Made by a program: the position numbers and the translations under genes. A stretch of DNA of 41,468 nt, taken from the NCBI GenBank assembly GCA_003023695.1, contig PXYW01000024.1, forward strand, positions 1-41,468, read 5' to 3'. Each line of letters begins with the position of its first letter. Position 1 is the stretch's first letter. Shown here piece by piece: positions 9,348 through 17,251 of this stretch. The notes under the pieces are model-generated. The model made no database searches. It was given only the letters and a program-made list of their open reading frames with translations, and had not been told where the DNA came from. The DNA comes from Sulfobacillus benefaciens. GTDB taxonomy: Bacteria; Bacillota; Sulfobacillia; Sulfobacillales; Sulfobacillaceae.

Positions 9348-11228
9348 ATGGCGGCATTTTCCGAAGAACTGGAACGCAAACGGCAACTTCTGCCCGATCG
9401 ACCAGGTGTCTATTTGATGAAAGATGACGAGGGCCATGTCATCTATGTGGGCAAGGCCGTCAATTTAAAACAACGTGTGCGTAGCTATTTTCAGGATCCC
9501 GCTCGACTTGCGCCCAAAGTTGCGGCGATGATGCGCCATGTGGCTGATTTTGAAATCATAGCCACTGACACCGAAGTAGAAGCACTTATTTTAGAAGCGA
9601 CATTAGTCAAGCAAATGCAACCACATTACAACATCCGGCTGAAAGACGACAAAGCGTATCCGTACTTGCGGCTGACCTGGGAAGAGGATTTTCCCCGGTT
9701 GGTAATCGCGCGCAAGCCGTCAGAGCCTGGCAGCCGATATTTCGGTCCTTACACCCGGTCACAGTCGGTACATGAAACGATTCGGCTACTGCGGAAGATC
9801 TTTCCGATACGCAATTGCACCAACATGAAATTTAAAAATGCCGCCCGTCCATGCTTGGAATATCATATTCATCGTTGCCAAGCACCGTGTCAAAATCTGG
9901 TGGAAAAGGCCGTCTACCGTGAAATGATGAAATCGGTAGAATTGTTTTTGGAGGGGAAGGCGGATCATGTTCGGGATCATCTACTCCAACAGATGAATGA
10001 AGCCGCCGATTCACTGCAATTTGAAAGAGCAGCCAAACTGCGGGATCAGGTGCGGGCCATCGAAGAAATCACCGCCCAACAAAAAGTGGCGGCGGAGGCA
10101 GGCCGTAATTTAGATGCCATCAGTTGGGTCGTGGAGCGGCCCGATGCGTATGTTCAAGTATTTCGGGTTCGTGATGGGCGGCTGACCGGGCGTGAATCTA
10201 TGGTCATGACGGGAGTCGACGGAACCAATGACGCAGAGTTGGCCCGCGCTTTTCTATTGCAGTACTATGAACGGGCCAATGAAATTCCCCAGGAGATATT
10301 GGTCGAACACTTGCCCGAGGAGGCCGACGATTTACGCAATTGGCTTCGCCAAGAACGGCACGGTAAGATTGAGTTAAAAGTCCCGCAACGTGGTGAGAAA
10401 CAGCGTCTTTTAGCAATGGTAAGGCAAAACGCGGTGATAGCCCGAGATGAAGCTCTGCGACGGGTGGAAGTGAAAGAACGAGAGCGAGAGGAAGCACTTT
10501 TGGGGTTAAAAGCGACTTTGGGTTTGAGCAAAACCCCGGAGCGCATTGAATGCTATGATATTTCCAATACCCAGGGTACGGAGTCGGTGGCATCGATGGT
10601 GGTGTTCACCAACGGAAAACCTGACAAGAGCCAATATCGGCGATTCAAAATCCAGACGGTTCAAGGACCTAACGACTTTTTGTCGATGCGTGAAGTGATT
10701 GGGCGGAGATTTCGCCATCAGCAACTGGCAGAGGATAGTGTTCACACCAAACGGTTTGCGAAAACCCCAGACTTGGTCATAATTGATGGTGGTCGGGGGC
10801 AGTTGGGCTATGCCTACCAGGCAATGGAAGAAGCGGGAGTGAGCGATATTCCCGTGTTTGGATTGGCCAAAGAACACGAATGGTTGTTCGAACCACATCG
10901 CCCAGACCCGATAATTTTAGATCGCGAGTCGCCGCCGCTTAAATTGCTGCAGCATGTGAGGGACGAGGCCCATCGATTTGCTATTACCTTCCATCGCCAG
11001 TTGCGCACCAAGCGGAATCTGGCTTCGGTGTTGGACGAGGTGCCTGGTATTGGACCCAAGCGAAAAAAAGCTGTCCTGCGGCATTATCCCGATTTGGGTA
11101 CGTTGGCTCGCTCAGAGTCATCGCTGGAAGATTTGGCCAAATTGCCGGGAATGAACAAAAAAGCCGCCGAGTCGGTGATGGCATATCTGCGCAAAACCTA
11201 TGGGGAAAACCCCGAAGGGGGTGTTTAA
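9348..11228 (+). CDS. uvrC: UvrC, excinuclease ABC subunit C
   Basis: A 626-residue dual-incision nuclease. The N-terminal GIY-YIG domain carries GVYLMKD at 20-26 and VIYVGKAVNLKQRV at 31-44, making the 3' cut. The UVR motif (LQFERAAKLRDQVRAIEE) near 225 contacts UvrB. The RNase H-like domain for the 5' cut follows (IECYDISNTQGTESVASMVVF, then VIIDGGRGQL). Two helix-hairpin-helix motifs close the protein (VPGIGPKRKKAVL, LPGMNKKAAESV). The start is preceded by AGGGAGG. The stop abuts the next ATG (TAAATG), so uvrC is cotranscribed with the downstream small membrane protein gene. Confidence 0.98.
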   Translation: MAAFSEELERKRQLLPDRPGVYLMKDDEGHVIYVGKAVNLKQRVRSYFQDPARLAPKVAAMMRHVADFEIIATDTEVEALILEATLVKQMQPHYNIRLKDDKAYPYLRLTWEEDFPRLVIARKPSEPGSRYFGPYTRSQSVHETIRLLRKIFPIRNCTNMKFKNAARPCLEYHIHRCQAPCQNLVEKAVYREMMKSVELFLEGKADHVRDHLLQQMNEAADSLQFERAAKLRDQVRAIEEITAQQKVAAEAGRNLDAISWVVERPDAYVQVFRVRDGRLTGRESMVMTGVDGTNDAELARAFLLQYYERANEIPQEILVEHLPEEADDLRNWLRQERHGKIELKVPQRGEKQRLLAMVRQNAVIARDEALRRVEVKEREREEALLGLKATLGLSKTPERIECYDISNTQGTESVASMVVFTNGKPDKSQYRRFKIQTVQGPNDFLSMREVIGRRFRHQQLAEDSVHTKRFAKTPDLVIIDGGRGQLGYAYQAMEEAGVSDIPVFGLAKEHEWLFEPHRPDPIILDRESPPLKLLQHVRDEAHRFAITFHRQLRTKRNLASVLDEVPGIGPKRKKAVLRHYPDLGTLARSESSLEDLAKLPGMNKKAAESVMAYLRKTYGENPEGGV

Positions 11229-11570
11229 ATGCGTTGGCTGACCGTGTTCGTGGTAACCGCTCTGGGACTTGCCGTCATTAGTCATATTGGGATAGGAATT
11301 TATGCGCAGCGAGGGGTCAGCGTGGTGTGGGCAGCCCTAGCTTTAGGATTGGTGAATATGCTGGTACGCCCGATTGTGCGGTTGATAGCATTCCCGATTA
11401 CGCTACTGACATTAGGTTTGTTTGGCTGGGTAATTAACGCGCTGATGCTATGGCTGGTGTCCGATTTGGTTCCGGGTTTTGTAGTGACTGGATTTATGCC
11501 CGCGTTGTGGGGCTCATTATTACTAGGTCTTATATCTGGAGGCGTCAATTGGCTGATTCGGCACACATAA
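11229..11570 (+). CDS. Small YvlD/phage-holin-family-4-like membrane protein
   Basis: A 113-residue protein with four hydrophobic segments (about 3-20, 30-48, 52-82 and 90-110). It includes GLVNMLVRPIVRLIAFPITLL and GWVINALMLWLVSDLVPGF, the pattern of the widespread YvlD/DUF360 family. It starts on the base directly after the uvrC stop with no ribosome binding site of its own except GGGGG in the uvrC tail, so it depends on coupling. The last 22 bases overlap the HAD gene. Function in this family is not established; some members are linked to envelope stress, but nothing in the sequence tests that. Confidence 0.8.
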   Translation: MRWLTVFVVTALGLAVISHIGIGIYAQRGVSVVWAALALGLVNMLVRPIVRLIAFPITLLTLGLFGWVINALMLWLVSDLVPGFVVTGFMPALWGSLLLGLISGGVNWLIRHT

Positions 11571-12370
11571 AGCTTATCGCGTTGGATTTAGACGGAACGA
11601 TTATTGGCAGTGGGGGCGAAATTAGCCAAAGGCTGATTACTGCAGTGGGCAGAGCCCAAGATCGTGGGATTCGCGTGATGTTGGCCACGGGGAGAATGGT
11701 ACAGTCGGCTCGCCCCTTTTGGTTGCAGCTGGGTCTGGGCGAGGGGCCCCTAATTGCCTACAACGGCGGGCAAACCGTGATGATGCCGGAGGGTTCTCCC
11801 ATATTGTCCCGGTCACTGTTGGATGAAGCTGCCCGATTTGTCGTTACTCAAGCGTTGGCGGAGGATCTTTTGGCTCAGGTTTACGTCGGGGATGAGTTGT
11901 GGATTTCGCGGGAAGATGCCCGGGCCCGGCATTATATTGAATCGAATCACATTCCCGCATGGGTTCGCAGTGGTCAAGAGATTCTGCAGTGGCCGGAACC
12001 ACCAATAAAGATTTTATTACAAGCAGCACCCGAGACTTTGGATGCGTTTCGCCCACGTTTGGAGATTCGTGCGTTAGAGCTGGGCATGAGGATTTTTAAA
12101 TCGCAAGATGATTACCTGGAAGTTGTGCGAGAGGGCGTCGGCAAAGGTCCAGCTCTTAGAGACGTGGCGAGCCGTTTAAAGATTCCGGCGGTCCAAGTGA
12201 TGGCGGTAGGTGACGCTGAAAATGACGCCGATATGCTAGCCTGGGCTGGCTATGGTGTGGCCATGGGCCAGGCACCCCCAGCGGTAAAACAAGCAGCGAA
12301 AGTGGTGACCAAGACGATAGACGAGGATGGAGCGGCCTATGCCATTGAAACCTGGGCACTAGGCAATTAA
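11549..12370 (+). CDS. Cof-type HAD-superfamily phosphatase
   Basis: A 273-residue HAD hydrolase with motif I IALDLDGTI (nucleophile Asp13, acid/base Asp15), motif II in VMLATGRMV, a basic residue in IKILLQ and motif IV VGDAENDADML. The C2-type cap between them marks the Cof/YidA group, which dephosphorylates small phosphorylated metabolites, often sugar phosphates or FMN; the substrate cannot be told here. The TTG at 11549 is chosen because TGGAGG lies 6 bases upstream and homologues begin just before motif I. The gene overlaps the preceding one by 22 bases. Its stop overlaps the convergent 79-residue gene by 3 bases (TTAA). Confidence 0.88.
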   Translation: MADSAHIKLIALDLDGTIIGSGGEISQRLITAVGRAQDRGIRVMLATGRMVQSARPFWLQLGLGEGPLIAYNGGQTVMMPEGSPILSRSLLDEAARFVVTQALAEDLLAQVYVGDELWISREDARARHYIESNHIPAWVRSGQEILQWPEPPIKILLQAAPETLDAFRPRLEIRALELGMRIFKSQDDYLEVVREGVGKGPALRDVASRLKIPAVQVMAVGDAENDADMLAWAGYGVAMGQAPPAVKQAAKVVTKTIDEDGAAYAIETWALGN

Positions 12371-12606
12371 AGCACAATGTGCCAGTGGCGTAAGATGGTG
12401 ATGCCCCAAGGGCTGCGAAGTACTAAGTATAAGGTGGTGCCCGCAACCACCACCAAAAACGCCAAGGCAAAGCGCCGTTCGACTTGCCGTTCTCGTTTCA
12501 GGCGCCCACGTGCACTTCGGCTTTCCAAGGCACCGGTTGTGGCAGAGCGGATGTTTTTTCCTCGTTCTGCCCGGCTTCGTGGATGATATGGGGAAGAGGA
12601 TGCCAC
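12367..12606 (-). CDS. Small single-pass membrane protein of unknown function, 79 residues
   Basis: Minus-strand frame with GTG at 12606, preceded at 8 bases by a perfect AAGGAGG (12615-12621 on the plus strand). This strong ribosome binding site is the main reason to call it. The frame is open for 95 more codons upstream, but that part is proline- and cysteine-rich, unlike real protein. The product has a basic region (RGRLKRERQVERR, about 32-45), one membrane helix (FALAFLVVVAGTTLYLVL) and a short tail ending HWHIVL. Positive charge before the helix predicts N-in topology. It is convergent with the HAD gene and divergent from rapZ. I do not recognise a family. Confidence 0.55.
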   Translation of the reverse strand: MASSSPYHPRSRAERGKNIRSATTGALESRSARGRLKRERQVERRFALAFLVVVAGTTLYLVLRSPWGITILRHWHIVL

Positions 12607-12770
12607 GCTACCAACCTCCTTCACTCGCAACTGTTCAGCAGTCAGTATTCGACATTCTTTACGGTTTTCCTGCTGATCGATGTGCGCAATGTCTTGGCGC
12701 CAATTTCCATCATGGGGAAGTTTCAATCGGTCCTGGAGATGTACACAGGGAATGAAGGGGGGAAGGGGCA
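12607..12770. other. Intergenic region between the 79-residue gene and rapZ
   Basis: This 164-base divergent gap should hold promoters for both flanking genes, but no pair of -35/-10 boxes is convincing on either strand. Apart from the two ribosome binding sites at its ends (AAGGAGG on minus, GGGGGGAAGGGG on plus) nothing specific is seen. Confidence 0.4.
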
Positions 12771-13649
12771 ATGGAAGCAGCACGTCTTGTCGTGATTTCA
12801 GGGCTGTCCGGTGCTGGTCGCACCGAGGCGATGCGGGTGTTTGAAGACTTGGGGTATTTTTGTGTCGACAATCTTCCTCCCAATTTGGCAACCAAATTTG
12901 CCGAATTGGTGCAAAAAAGTCCGGAAGTACAAGGTGCCGCGTTAGTGATGGACGTGCGCGGCGGAGTCTTTTTCCAGGATCTAGAGGCTACTCTAAAGTC
13001 CTTCGACGATTCCAACATCTCTTACCAAGTGCTCTTTTTAGAAGCGGATGAAGAGACTTTAATTCATCGCTATAAGCAGTCACGACGACGCCACCCGTTG
13101 GAATCTCAGGGACGGTTGGTGGAAGCGTTGAGGCGTGAAAAAGAAGCGATGGGAGCGCTGCGGGGGATGGCCGATGTTGTCATCGACACCTCGGGACTCA
13201 GTGCATTGCAGTTGCGCCAGCGCATTTCCGATATTTTTCGATTAGAAGGCAGCGCCACTTCGTTTCAAGTGCGGCTCGTGTCATTTGGCTTCAAATACGG
13301 GTTGCCCAAAGATGCTGATCTGGTATTTGATGTGAGATTTTTGCCTAACCCATATTACGTTGATGGGTTACGTGATTTGACAGGCAATGACCCGGTAGTG
13401 CGGGACTATGTTATGCGGTTTCCTTTGGCCAAGGAGACTCAGGTTCGTTTGCAAAGTTTGTTAGAGTTTTTGATGCCTCAGTTCCAACAGGAAGGGAAAC
13501 CACAAGTTACAGTGGCGGTCGGTTGTACTGGAGGGCAGCATCGTTCGGTCGTGTTTGCCAATCAACTTGGGTCATTCCTGGAAGGCAACGGGTTTATCGT
13601 CGCCATTGAGCATCGTGATTTGGATCGCCAAGGGGGGCCATTGGCATAA
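12771..13649 (+). CDS. rapZ: RapZ-family nucleotide-binding protein
   Basis: A 292-residue P-loop protein of the YvcJ/RapZ family. Walker A reads GLSGAGRT (11-18) with Arg in place of the usual Lys, followed by DLGYFCVDNLPPNL and VMDVRGG. The C-terminal domain has the family motif GCTGGQHRSVVFA. In E. coli RapZ is an RNA-binding adaptor that controls glmS mRNA through small RNAs; in Gram-positives (YvcJ) the role is less clear. Its presence near a glmS locus that instead carries a ribozyme fits a different task here. The start is preceded by GGGGGGAAGGGG. It leads the conserved rapZ-yvcK-whiA cluster. Confidence 0.95.
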   Translation: MEAARLVVISGLSGAGRTEAMRVFEDLGYFCVDNLPPNLATKFAELVQKSPEVQGAALVMDVRGGVFFQDLEATLKSFDDSNISYQVLFLEADEETLIHRYKQSRRRHPLESQGRLVEALRREKEAMGALRGMADVVIDTSGLSALQLRQRISDIFRLEGSATSFQVRLVSFGFKYGLPKDADLVFDVRFLPNPYYVDGLRDLTGNDPVVRDYVMRFPLAKETQVRLQSLLEFLMPQFQQEGKPQVTVAVGCTGGQHRSVVFANQLGSFLEGNGFIVAIEHRDLDRQGGPLA

Positions 13650-13650
13650 T

Positions 13651-14961
13651 ATGTGGAGGTTATTGGCCCCAGGGTTAAAGTTCAAACGTTATTTGGCGGG
13701 GATTGCCGTGGGTCTCATAGGCCTCGGTATGGCCATCGCGATGGCCATACCGCCTAACCACATCAGGCCTATCTGGGAGGTTTTGGTGGCGGTCGTAGGG
13801 ATCGCAATGGTATTGTGGGCCGGGGTGCGATTAGGGCAAAGTATTACGGAGGTGCTTGGGTCGGACCGATGGGCCGGGCTTTTATACTCGCGAAGGCACC
13901 TGGCGCGGGGGCCCAGAATTGTCGCATTGGGTGGGGGCACCGGTCTGCCTGCTGTATTGCGCGGTTTGAAGCATTATACTTCCAATTTAACTGCCATTGT
14001 GACTGTGGCCGATGATGGCGGAAGCTCGGGACGGCTGCGCGGTGATTTGGGGATGTTGCCGCCAGGGGACTTGCGCAATTGTCTGGTCGCCTTGGCGGAT
14101 ACCGAGCCTTTGATGGAGCAGTTGTTCCAACACCGATTTTCTAGTGGGGAATTGGCCGGGCACAGCTTTGGCAACCTGTTTTTAGCCGCTATGGAACAGG
14201 TCTCGGGTGATTTTGTCACGGCTTTAAGAGAATCGAGCCGCGTGCTTGCGGTGCGGGGGACCGTTTTGCCGGCGACACTGGATCAAGTGGTGCTAAAAGC
14301 AAGACTGTCCAACGGAGAGGTGGTTCAGGGAGAGAGTTCGATTGGTCACGCTCCGCTGCCAATATCGGAGGTATGGATGGAGCCATCCGATGCCACACCC
14401 CTGGCAGAATCCATCGACGCGATTTTGGCCGCCGATATGATCGTGCTGGGGCCAGGTTCTCTCTACACCTCGGTATTGCCCAATCTATTGGTATCCCCGA
14501 TTGCCGACGCGATCCGCCATAGTGCTGCGTTTAAGGTTTATGTCGCAAATATTATGACTCAACCGGGTGAAACCGATCATTTTTCGTTGACCGATCACGT
14601 TAGGGCAATTGAACATCACGTTGGCCAAGGGCTCATTGACCTAATTCTCGTCAACGGGGAGGAGATTCCTCAAGAAGGCTTGGAACGGTATCGCAAAGAA
14701 GGGGCCGAACCCGTGACCAAACCGCCGGCTGATCACCTTGGCGCGGCCATGGTAATGGCGGCGCCACTGTTGTCGGTGGATACAGTCATTCGCCATGATC
14801 CAGATAAATTAGCACGGGTGTTGTTGCGGATTTTGATGAACATGCGGCCGAGATGGGCCGAAGGTCGGATAGGAGATGCATTATGGCTCGAAACCCGATT
14901 GCGTGGAAAAGGTCCCCGCAACCGAGATGGAGTTATTCGCGACAGGTCAAGACGGAACTAG
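13651..14961 (+). CDS. yvcK: YvcK/GlnF-type gluconeogenesis factor with N-terminal membrane anchor
   Basis: A 436-residue protein. Residues 14-33 and 41-60 are hydrophobic and should form a membrane hairpin; the YvcK domain (2-phospho-L-lactate transferase fold) starts about residue 88 with IVALGGGTGLPAVLRGLK, then TVADDGGSSGRLR and LPPGDLRNCLVALA. In Gram-positives YvcK is needed for growth on gluconeogenic carbon and for cell-wall homeostasis, and binds UDP-sugars. The ATG at 13651 lies 1 base after the rapZ stop with AGGGGGG about 12 bases upstream. The membrane segment contains a striking 28-base palindrome. The 3' end overlaps whiA by 79 bases. Confidence 0.93.
   Translation: MWRLLAPGLKFKRYLAGIAVGLIGLGMAIAMAIPPNHIRPIWEVLVAVVGIAMVLWAGVRLGQSITEVLGSDRWAGLLYSRRHLARGPRIVALGGGTGLPAVLRGLKHYTSNLTAIVTVADDGGSSGRLRGDLGMLPPGDLRNCLVALADTEPLMEQLFQHRFSSGELAGHSFGNLFLAAMEQVSGDFVTALRESSRVLAVRGTVLPATLDQVVLKARLSNGEVVQGESSIGHAPLPISEVWMEPSDATPLAESIDAILAADMIVLGPGSLYTSVLPNLLVSPIADAIRHSAAFKVYVANIMTQPGETDHFSLTDHVRAIEHHVGQGLIDLILVNGEEIPQEGLERYRKEGAEPVTKPPADHLGAAMVMAAPLLSVDTVIRHDPDKLARVLLRILMNMRPRWAEGRIGDALWLETRLRGKGPRNRDGVIRDRSRRN
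13717..13772. repeat. Nested inverted repeats in the 5' part of yvcK
   Basis: A perfect 28-base palindrome spans 13725-13752, centred on TCGCGA and built from GGTATGGCCA and its complement. It is bracketed by a second inverted repeat, ATAGGCCT at 13717-13724 and AGGCCTAT at 13765-13772, leaving 12 unpaired bases on one side. In RNA this is a 14-pair stem with almost no loop inside an 8-pair stem. It encodes the repetitive membrane stretch GMAIAMAIP. Confidence 0.85.
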
Positions 14962-15752
14962 CAGCCTCCTTTTTGCCGAGCCAAGGGGCAGGATGGGCCG
15001 AATTGGCGGGATTAATGGGGCAATCCGCCATAATCCCTGGATCACTGGTGATGCGGATCTCCAGCGTTGTGGTGGCGCGTCGGGCGTACCGTTTAATGAA
15101 AACCTTGGGACTGGCACCGAAAATGATGGCAAATCGTCGTAGCCGGATTCAGTATACGTTGGCTGCAGTGGTAGAGGTTGGCTGGCAACAAGATTTTACT
15201 TGGGCGTCCTCGATAGCCGCCGGGTGGTTTTTGCGGCATGGATACATCACGCATCCAGATCATGGTCCTGCCCATTTGGAATTTTGGGTGCCGAGGGATC
15301 AGGACCCTGCCATTTTGGTGGCGGTCTTGGATGTCCTGCACCTAAAGGCCAAAACAGTGCCTAAACCGGGAGGCACCGCGGTGTATCTTAAAGATCGGGC
15401 GCAAATTCGCATATTGCTGGGCAAAATGGGCGCCCACCGGGCCATGCTGCAATGGGAAAGCGTTGATGTCATGCGCCACATGAAGAATCAGGTGAATCGT
15501 CTGGTCAATTCTGAAACGGCGAATTTGCGACGAGCCGTGGAGTCAGGGTTAACTCAGGCCGAATATTTTCGCCAGGCCATTGCTGAGGGGCGAGACCAAA
15601 CCTGGGATGATACCGGCCAGCGTTTGGCCCAGCTCCGGATAGCCCATCCCGATTGGTCTTTGGCCGAATTGGGGCAGGCGATGATCCCGCCTCTGAGTAA
15701 ATCTGCGGTGAACCACCGTATGCGTCGGCTGTTGCGTCTGGAAAAAGACTGA
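14883..15752 (+). CDS. whiA: WhiA, DNA-binding regulator
   Basis: A 289-residue protein with the WhiA layout: an N-terminal degenerate LAGLIDADG homing-endonuclease-like domain beginning WSYSRQVKTELA, and a C-terminal helix-turn-helix (SLAELGQAMIPPLSKSAVNHRMRRL). WhiA controls sporulation septation in actinomycetes and division and chromosome segregation in Firmicutes. The ATG at 14883 has AGGAG 7 bases upstream, inside yvcK. Because the conserved SYSRQVKTELA lies before the yvcK stop at 14961, the overlap is real and not a start-site artefact. It ends the rapZ-yvcK-whiA cluster; the next gene starts a separate operon. Confidence 0.93.
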   Translation: MARNPIAWKRSPQPRWSYSRQVKTELAASFLPSQGAGWAELAGLMGQSAIIPGSLVMRISSVVVARRAYRLMKTLGLAPKMMANRRSRIQYTLAAVVEVGWQQDFTWASSIAAGWFLRHGYITHPDHGPAHLEFWVPRDQDPAILVAVLDVLHLKAKTVPKPGGTAVYLKDRAQIRILLGKMGAHRAMLQWESVDVMRHMKNQVNRLVNSETANLRRAVESGLTQAEYFRQAIAEGRDQTWDDTGQRLAQLRIAHPDWSLAELGQAMIPPLSKSAVNHRMRRLLRLEKD

Positions 15753-15755
15753 TTG

Positions 15756-15871
15756 TTGTGAATTGACGATTTGTATCGAAGAATGCATTCTTGTGAATCT
15801 GGTACAATGAGACTGAGACTGTGTCGACGTTAAAAAATCTTAGGCGTATAATACTACTTGTGAATTGACGA
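15756..15871 (+). promoter_or_regulatory. Repeated TTGTGAAT elements, candidate Rex operators of the nuo operon
   Basis: The 14-mer TTGTGAATTGACGA occurs twice exactly, at 15756-15769 and 15858-15871, with a third copy of its first 8 bases at 15791-15798 (followed by CTGGTACAA, giving outer TTGT/ACAA arms). TTGTGA is the half-site of the NADH-sensing repressor Rex, and rex lies downstream of this operon. The last copy covers the predicted transcription start, where a repressor would block. The full Rex palindrome TTGTGA-n6-TCACAA is not present, so binding is an inference. Confidence 0.5.
15824..15852 (+). promoter_or_regulatory. Sigma-A-type promoter of the nuo operon
   Basis: TCGACG (-35, 4 of 6) at 15824-15829, a 17-base spacer and a perfect TATAAT at 15847-15852. 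Transcription would begin near 15859, giving a leader of about 47 bases before nuoA. It is the only good promoter seen in front of the 13.7 kb nuo operon. Confidence 0.6.
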
Positions 15872-15905
15872 ACTTTCGTCTGGGAAGATGAGGGGTGGCG
15901 TTGAA

Positions 15906-16256
15906 ATGACCGGGTATGCGGCGTTGTTGGTGTATTTGGTAGTGGCATTTGTAGTGGCACTGGGGATTTCGTTTACGTCGGAACTTCTAGGGCCTCATGC
16001 CCCCGGCGGTTTAAAGAGTACGACTTATGAGTCAGGAATTGTACCTGAAGCCCCCGTCGGATACTTTTCTGTGCGATTTTACCGAGTGGCCATGTTTTTT
16101 ATGATTTTTGATGTTGGGGTCATGGCGCTTTATCCGTGGGCCACTAGTCTCAAAGCTTTACACCAGGCTGGGTTTGCTAAAGCTATCATATTTCTAATGG
16201 TGGTAGGCATGGCCTTTGCGTACGTGTGGAACAAAGGGGGATTCCAATGGGATTAG
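15906..16256 (+). CDS. nuoA: NADH-quinone oxidoreductase subunit A
   Basis: A 116-residue membrane subunit of complex I with three helices (about 5-27, 58-78 and 85-107). The conserved loop [32 protein letters not shown] contains the family motif E-G--P----RF----Y-----F--FD. NuoA lies near the quinone-binding channel. The ATG at 15906 is preferred over the one at 15888 because GAGGGG lies about 10 bases before it. The stop overlaps the nuoB start. Confidence 0.93.
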   Translation: MTGYAALLVYLVVAFVVALGISFTSELLGPHAPGGLKSTTYESGIVPEAPVGYFSVRFYRVAMFFMIFDVGVMALYPWATSLKALHQAGFAKAIIFLMVVGMAFAYVWNKGGFQWD

Positions 16257-16792
16257 CCAGTTCACCGCAAAAAGAAGCGGAAAAATCTATTCTGCTAACA
16301 TCAGTCGCGAAGATGGAGCGATGGGCGCAAAAATCCTCGCTGTGGCCCGCAACCTTCGGTTTGGCTTGTTGCGCAATTGAGATGATGAGTGTGACGAATT
16401 CGCGTTACGACTTAGCGCGGTTTGGATCCGAGGTATTTCGCGCTTCGCCACGGCAAGCCGATTTGATGATTGTGGCAGGTCGTGTCAGCCAGAAAATGGC
16501 ACCCATTTTGCGCACCATCTGGGAGCAAATGCCGGAGCCGAAATGGGTCATCTCCATGGGAGCTTGCGCATCATCCGGCGGCGTGTTTGACAACTACGCC
16601 ATCATTCAAGGGGTTGACCATGTGGTGCCAGTCGACGTGTACGTGCCAGGCTGCCCGCCCAATCCTGAGGCGTTAATGTTCGGCATATTGAAATTGCGTG
16701 AGATGATCGCTCAGGGAGTACCTCCCAAATATCTGCAGTTGGAGTCTCAATTGCGCCACGAAGAGGAGGTTCGCGTGCGTGAATCACAATGA
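16247..16792 (+). CDS. nuoB: NADH-quinone oxidoreductase subunit B
   Basis: A 181-residue peripheral-arm subunit holding the terminal 4Fe-4S cluster N2. Ligands are the adjacent Cys41-Cys42 in [11 protein letters not shown], Cys107 in [10 protein letters not shown] and Cys136 in [13 protein letters not shown]2 passes electrons to quinone at the NuoB/NuoD interface. The ATG at 16247 lies within the last codons of nuoA and follows AAAGGGGG by 6 bases. The 3' end overlaps nuoC by 14 bases. Confidence 0.96.
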   Translation: MGLASSPQKEAEKSILLTSVAKMERWAQKSSLWPATFGLACCAIEMMSVTNSRYDLARFGSEVFRASPRQADLMIVAGRVSQKMAPILRTIWEQMPEPKWVISMGACASSGGVFDNYAIIQGVDHVVPVDVYVPGCPPNPEALMFGILKLREMIAQGVPPKYLQLESQLRHEEEVRVRESQ

Positions 16793-17240
16793 TCCAGAAA
16801 TATTAGATCGACTTGATGCGCGGTTTCCCGGAACCCTAGAGCGGGTACCTAGTGTGGATCAGCCCACGATTTTGGTTTCCAAAGACATGATTTTGGCCCT
16901 ATTTGAGCAAATCAAAAACGCCGAAGGGTACAGGTTGTGCCTAGACGTGGCGGCGGTCGACAACTTTCCGGCGCTGCCGCGTTTCGAATTAGTGTATCAT
17001 TTGTATCATCCGACAAAATTCGCTAGATTGCGTGTCAAAAGCCGGGTAGGTGTAGACGAAGAAATGCCATCGGCTACCGGGATATGGCCGGGAACCAACT
17101 GGCCGGAACGGGAGGCCTTTGACTTATTTGGCATCCGATTTACCGGACATCCGCAATTGACCCGCATTTACCTGCCAGAGGATTGGGAAGGGCATCCCTT
17201 GCGCAAGGACTATCCCCTAACAGGAAACCGAGTGGATTAG
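16779..17240 (+). CDS. nuoC: NADH-quinone oxidoreductase subunit C
   Basis: A 153-residue subunit (30 kDa family) of the peripheral arm, separate from nuoD rather than fused as in E. coli. The signature is in the last third: [23 protein letters not shown] then [19 protein letters not shown]. The GTG at 16779 is 8 bases after AGAGGAGGT and overlaps the nuoB end. It helps dock NuoD and the quinone module. Confidence 0.95.
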   Translation: MNHNDPEILDRLDARFPGTLERVPSVDQPTILVSKDMILALFEQIKNAEGYRLCLDVAAVDNFPALPRFELVYHLYHPTKFARLRVKSRVGVDEEMPSATGIWPGTNWPEREAFDLFGIRFTGHPQLTRIYLPEDWEGHPLRKDYPLTGNRVD

Positions 17241-17251
17241 GAGGTGAGATG

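Noticed and set aside
12607..12891. Upstream extension of the small minus-strand membrane protein to 174 residues
   Set aside because: Composition is unlike protein, it runs into rapZ on the other strand, and the perfect ribosome binding site marks GTG 12606.
15803..15808. TACAAT as a second -10 box before nuoA
   Set aside because: No -35 box at 16-18 bases and no TG extension; the TATAAT at 15847 is clearly better.
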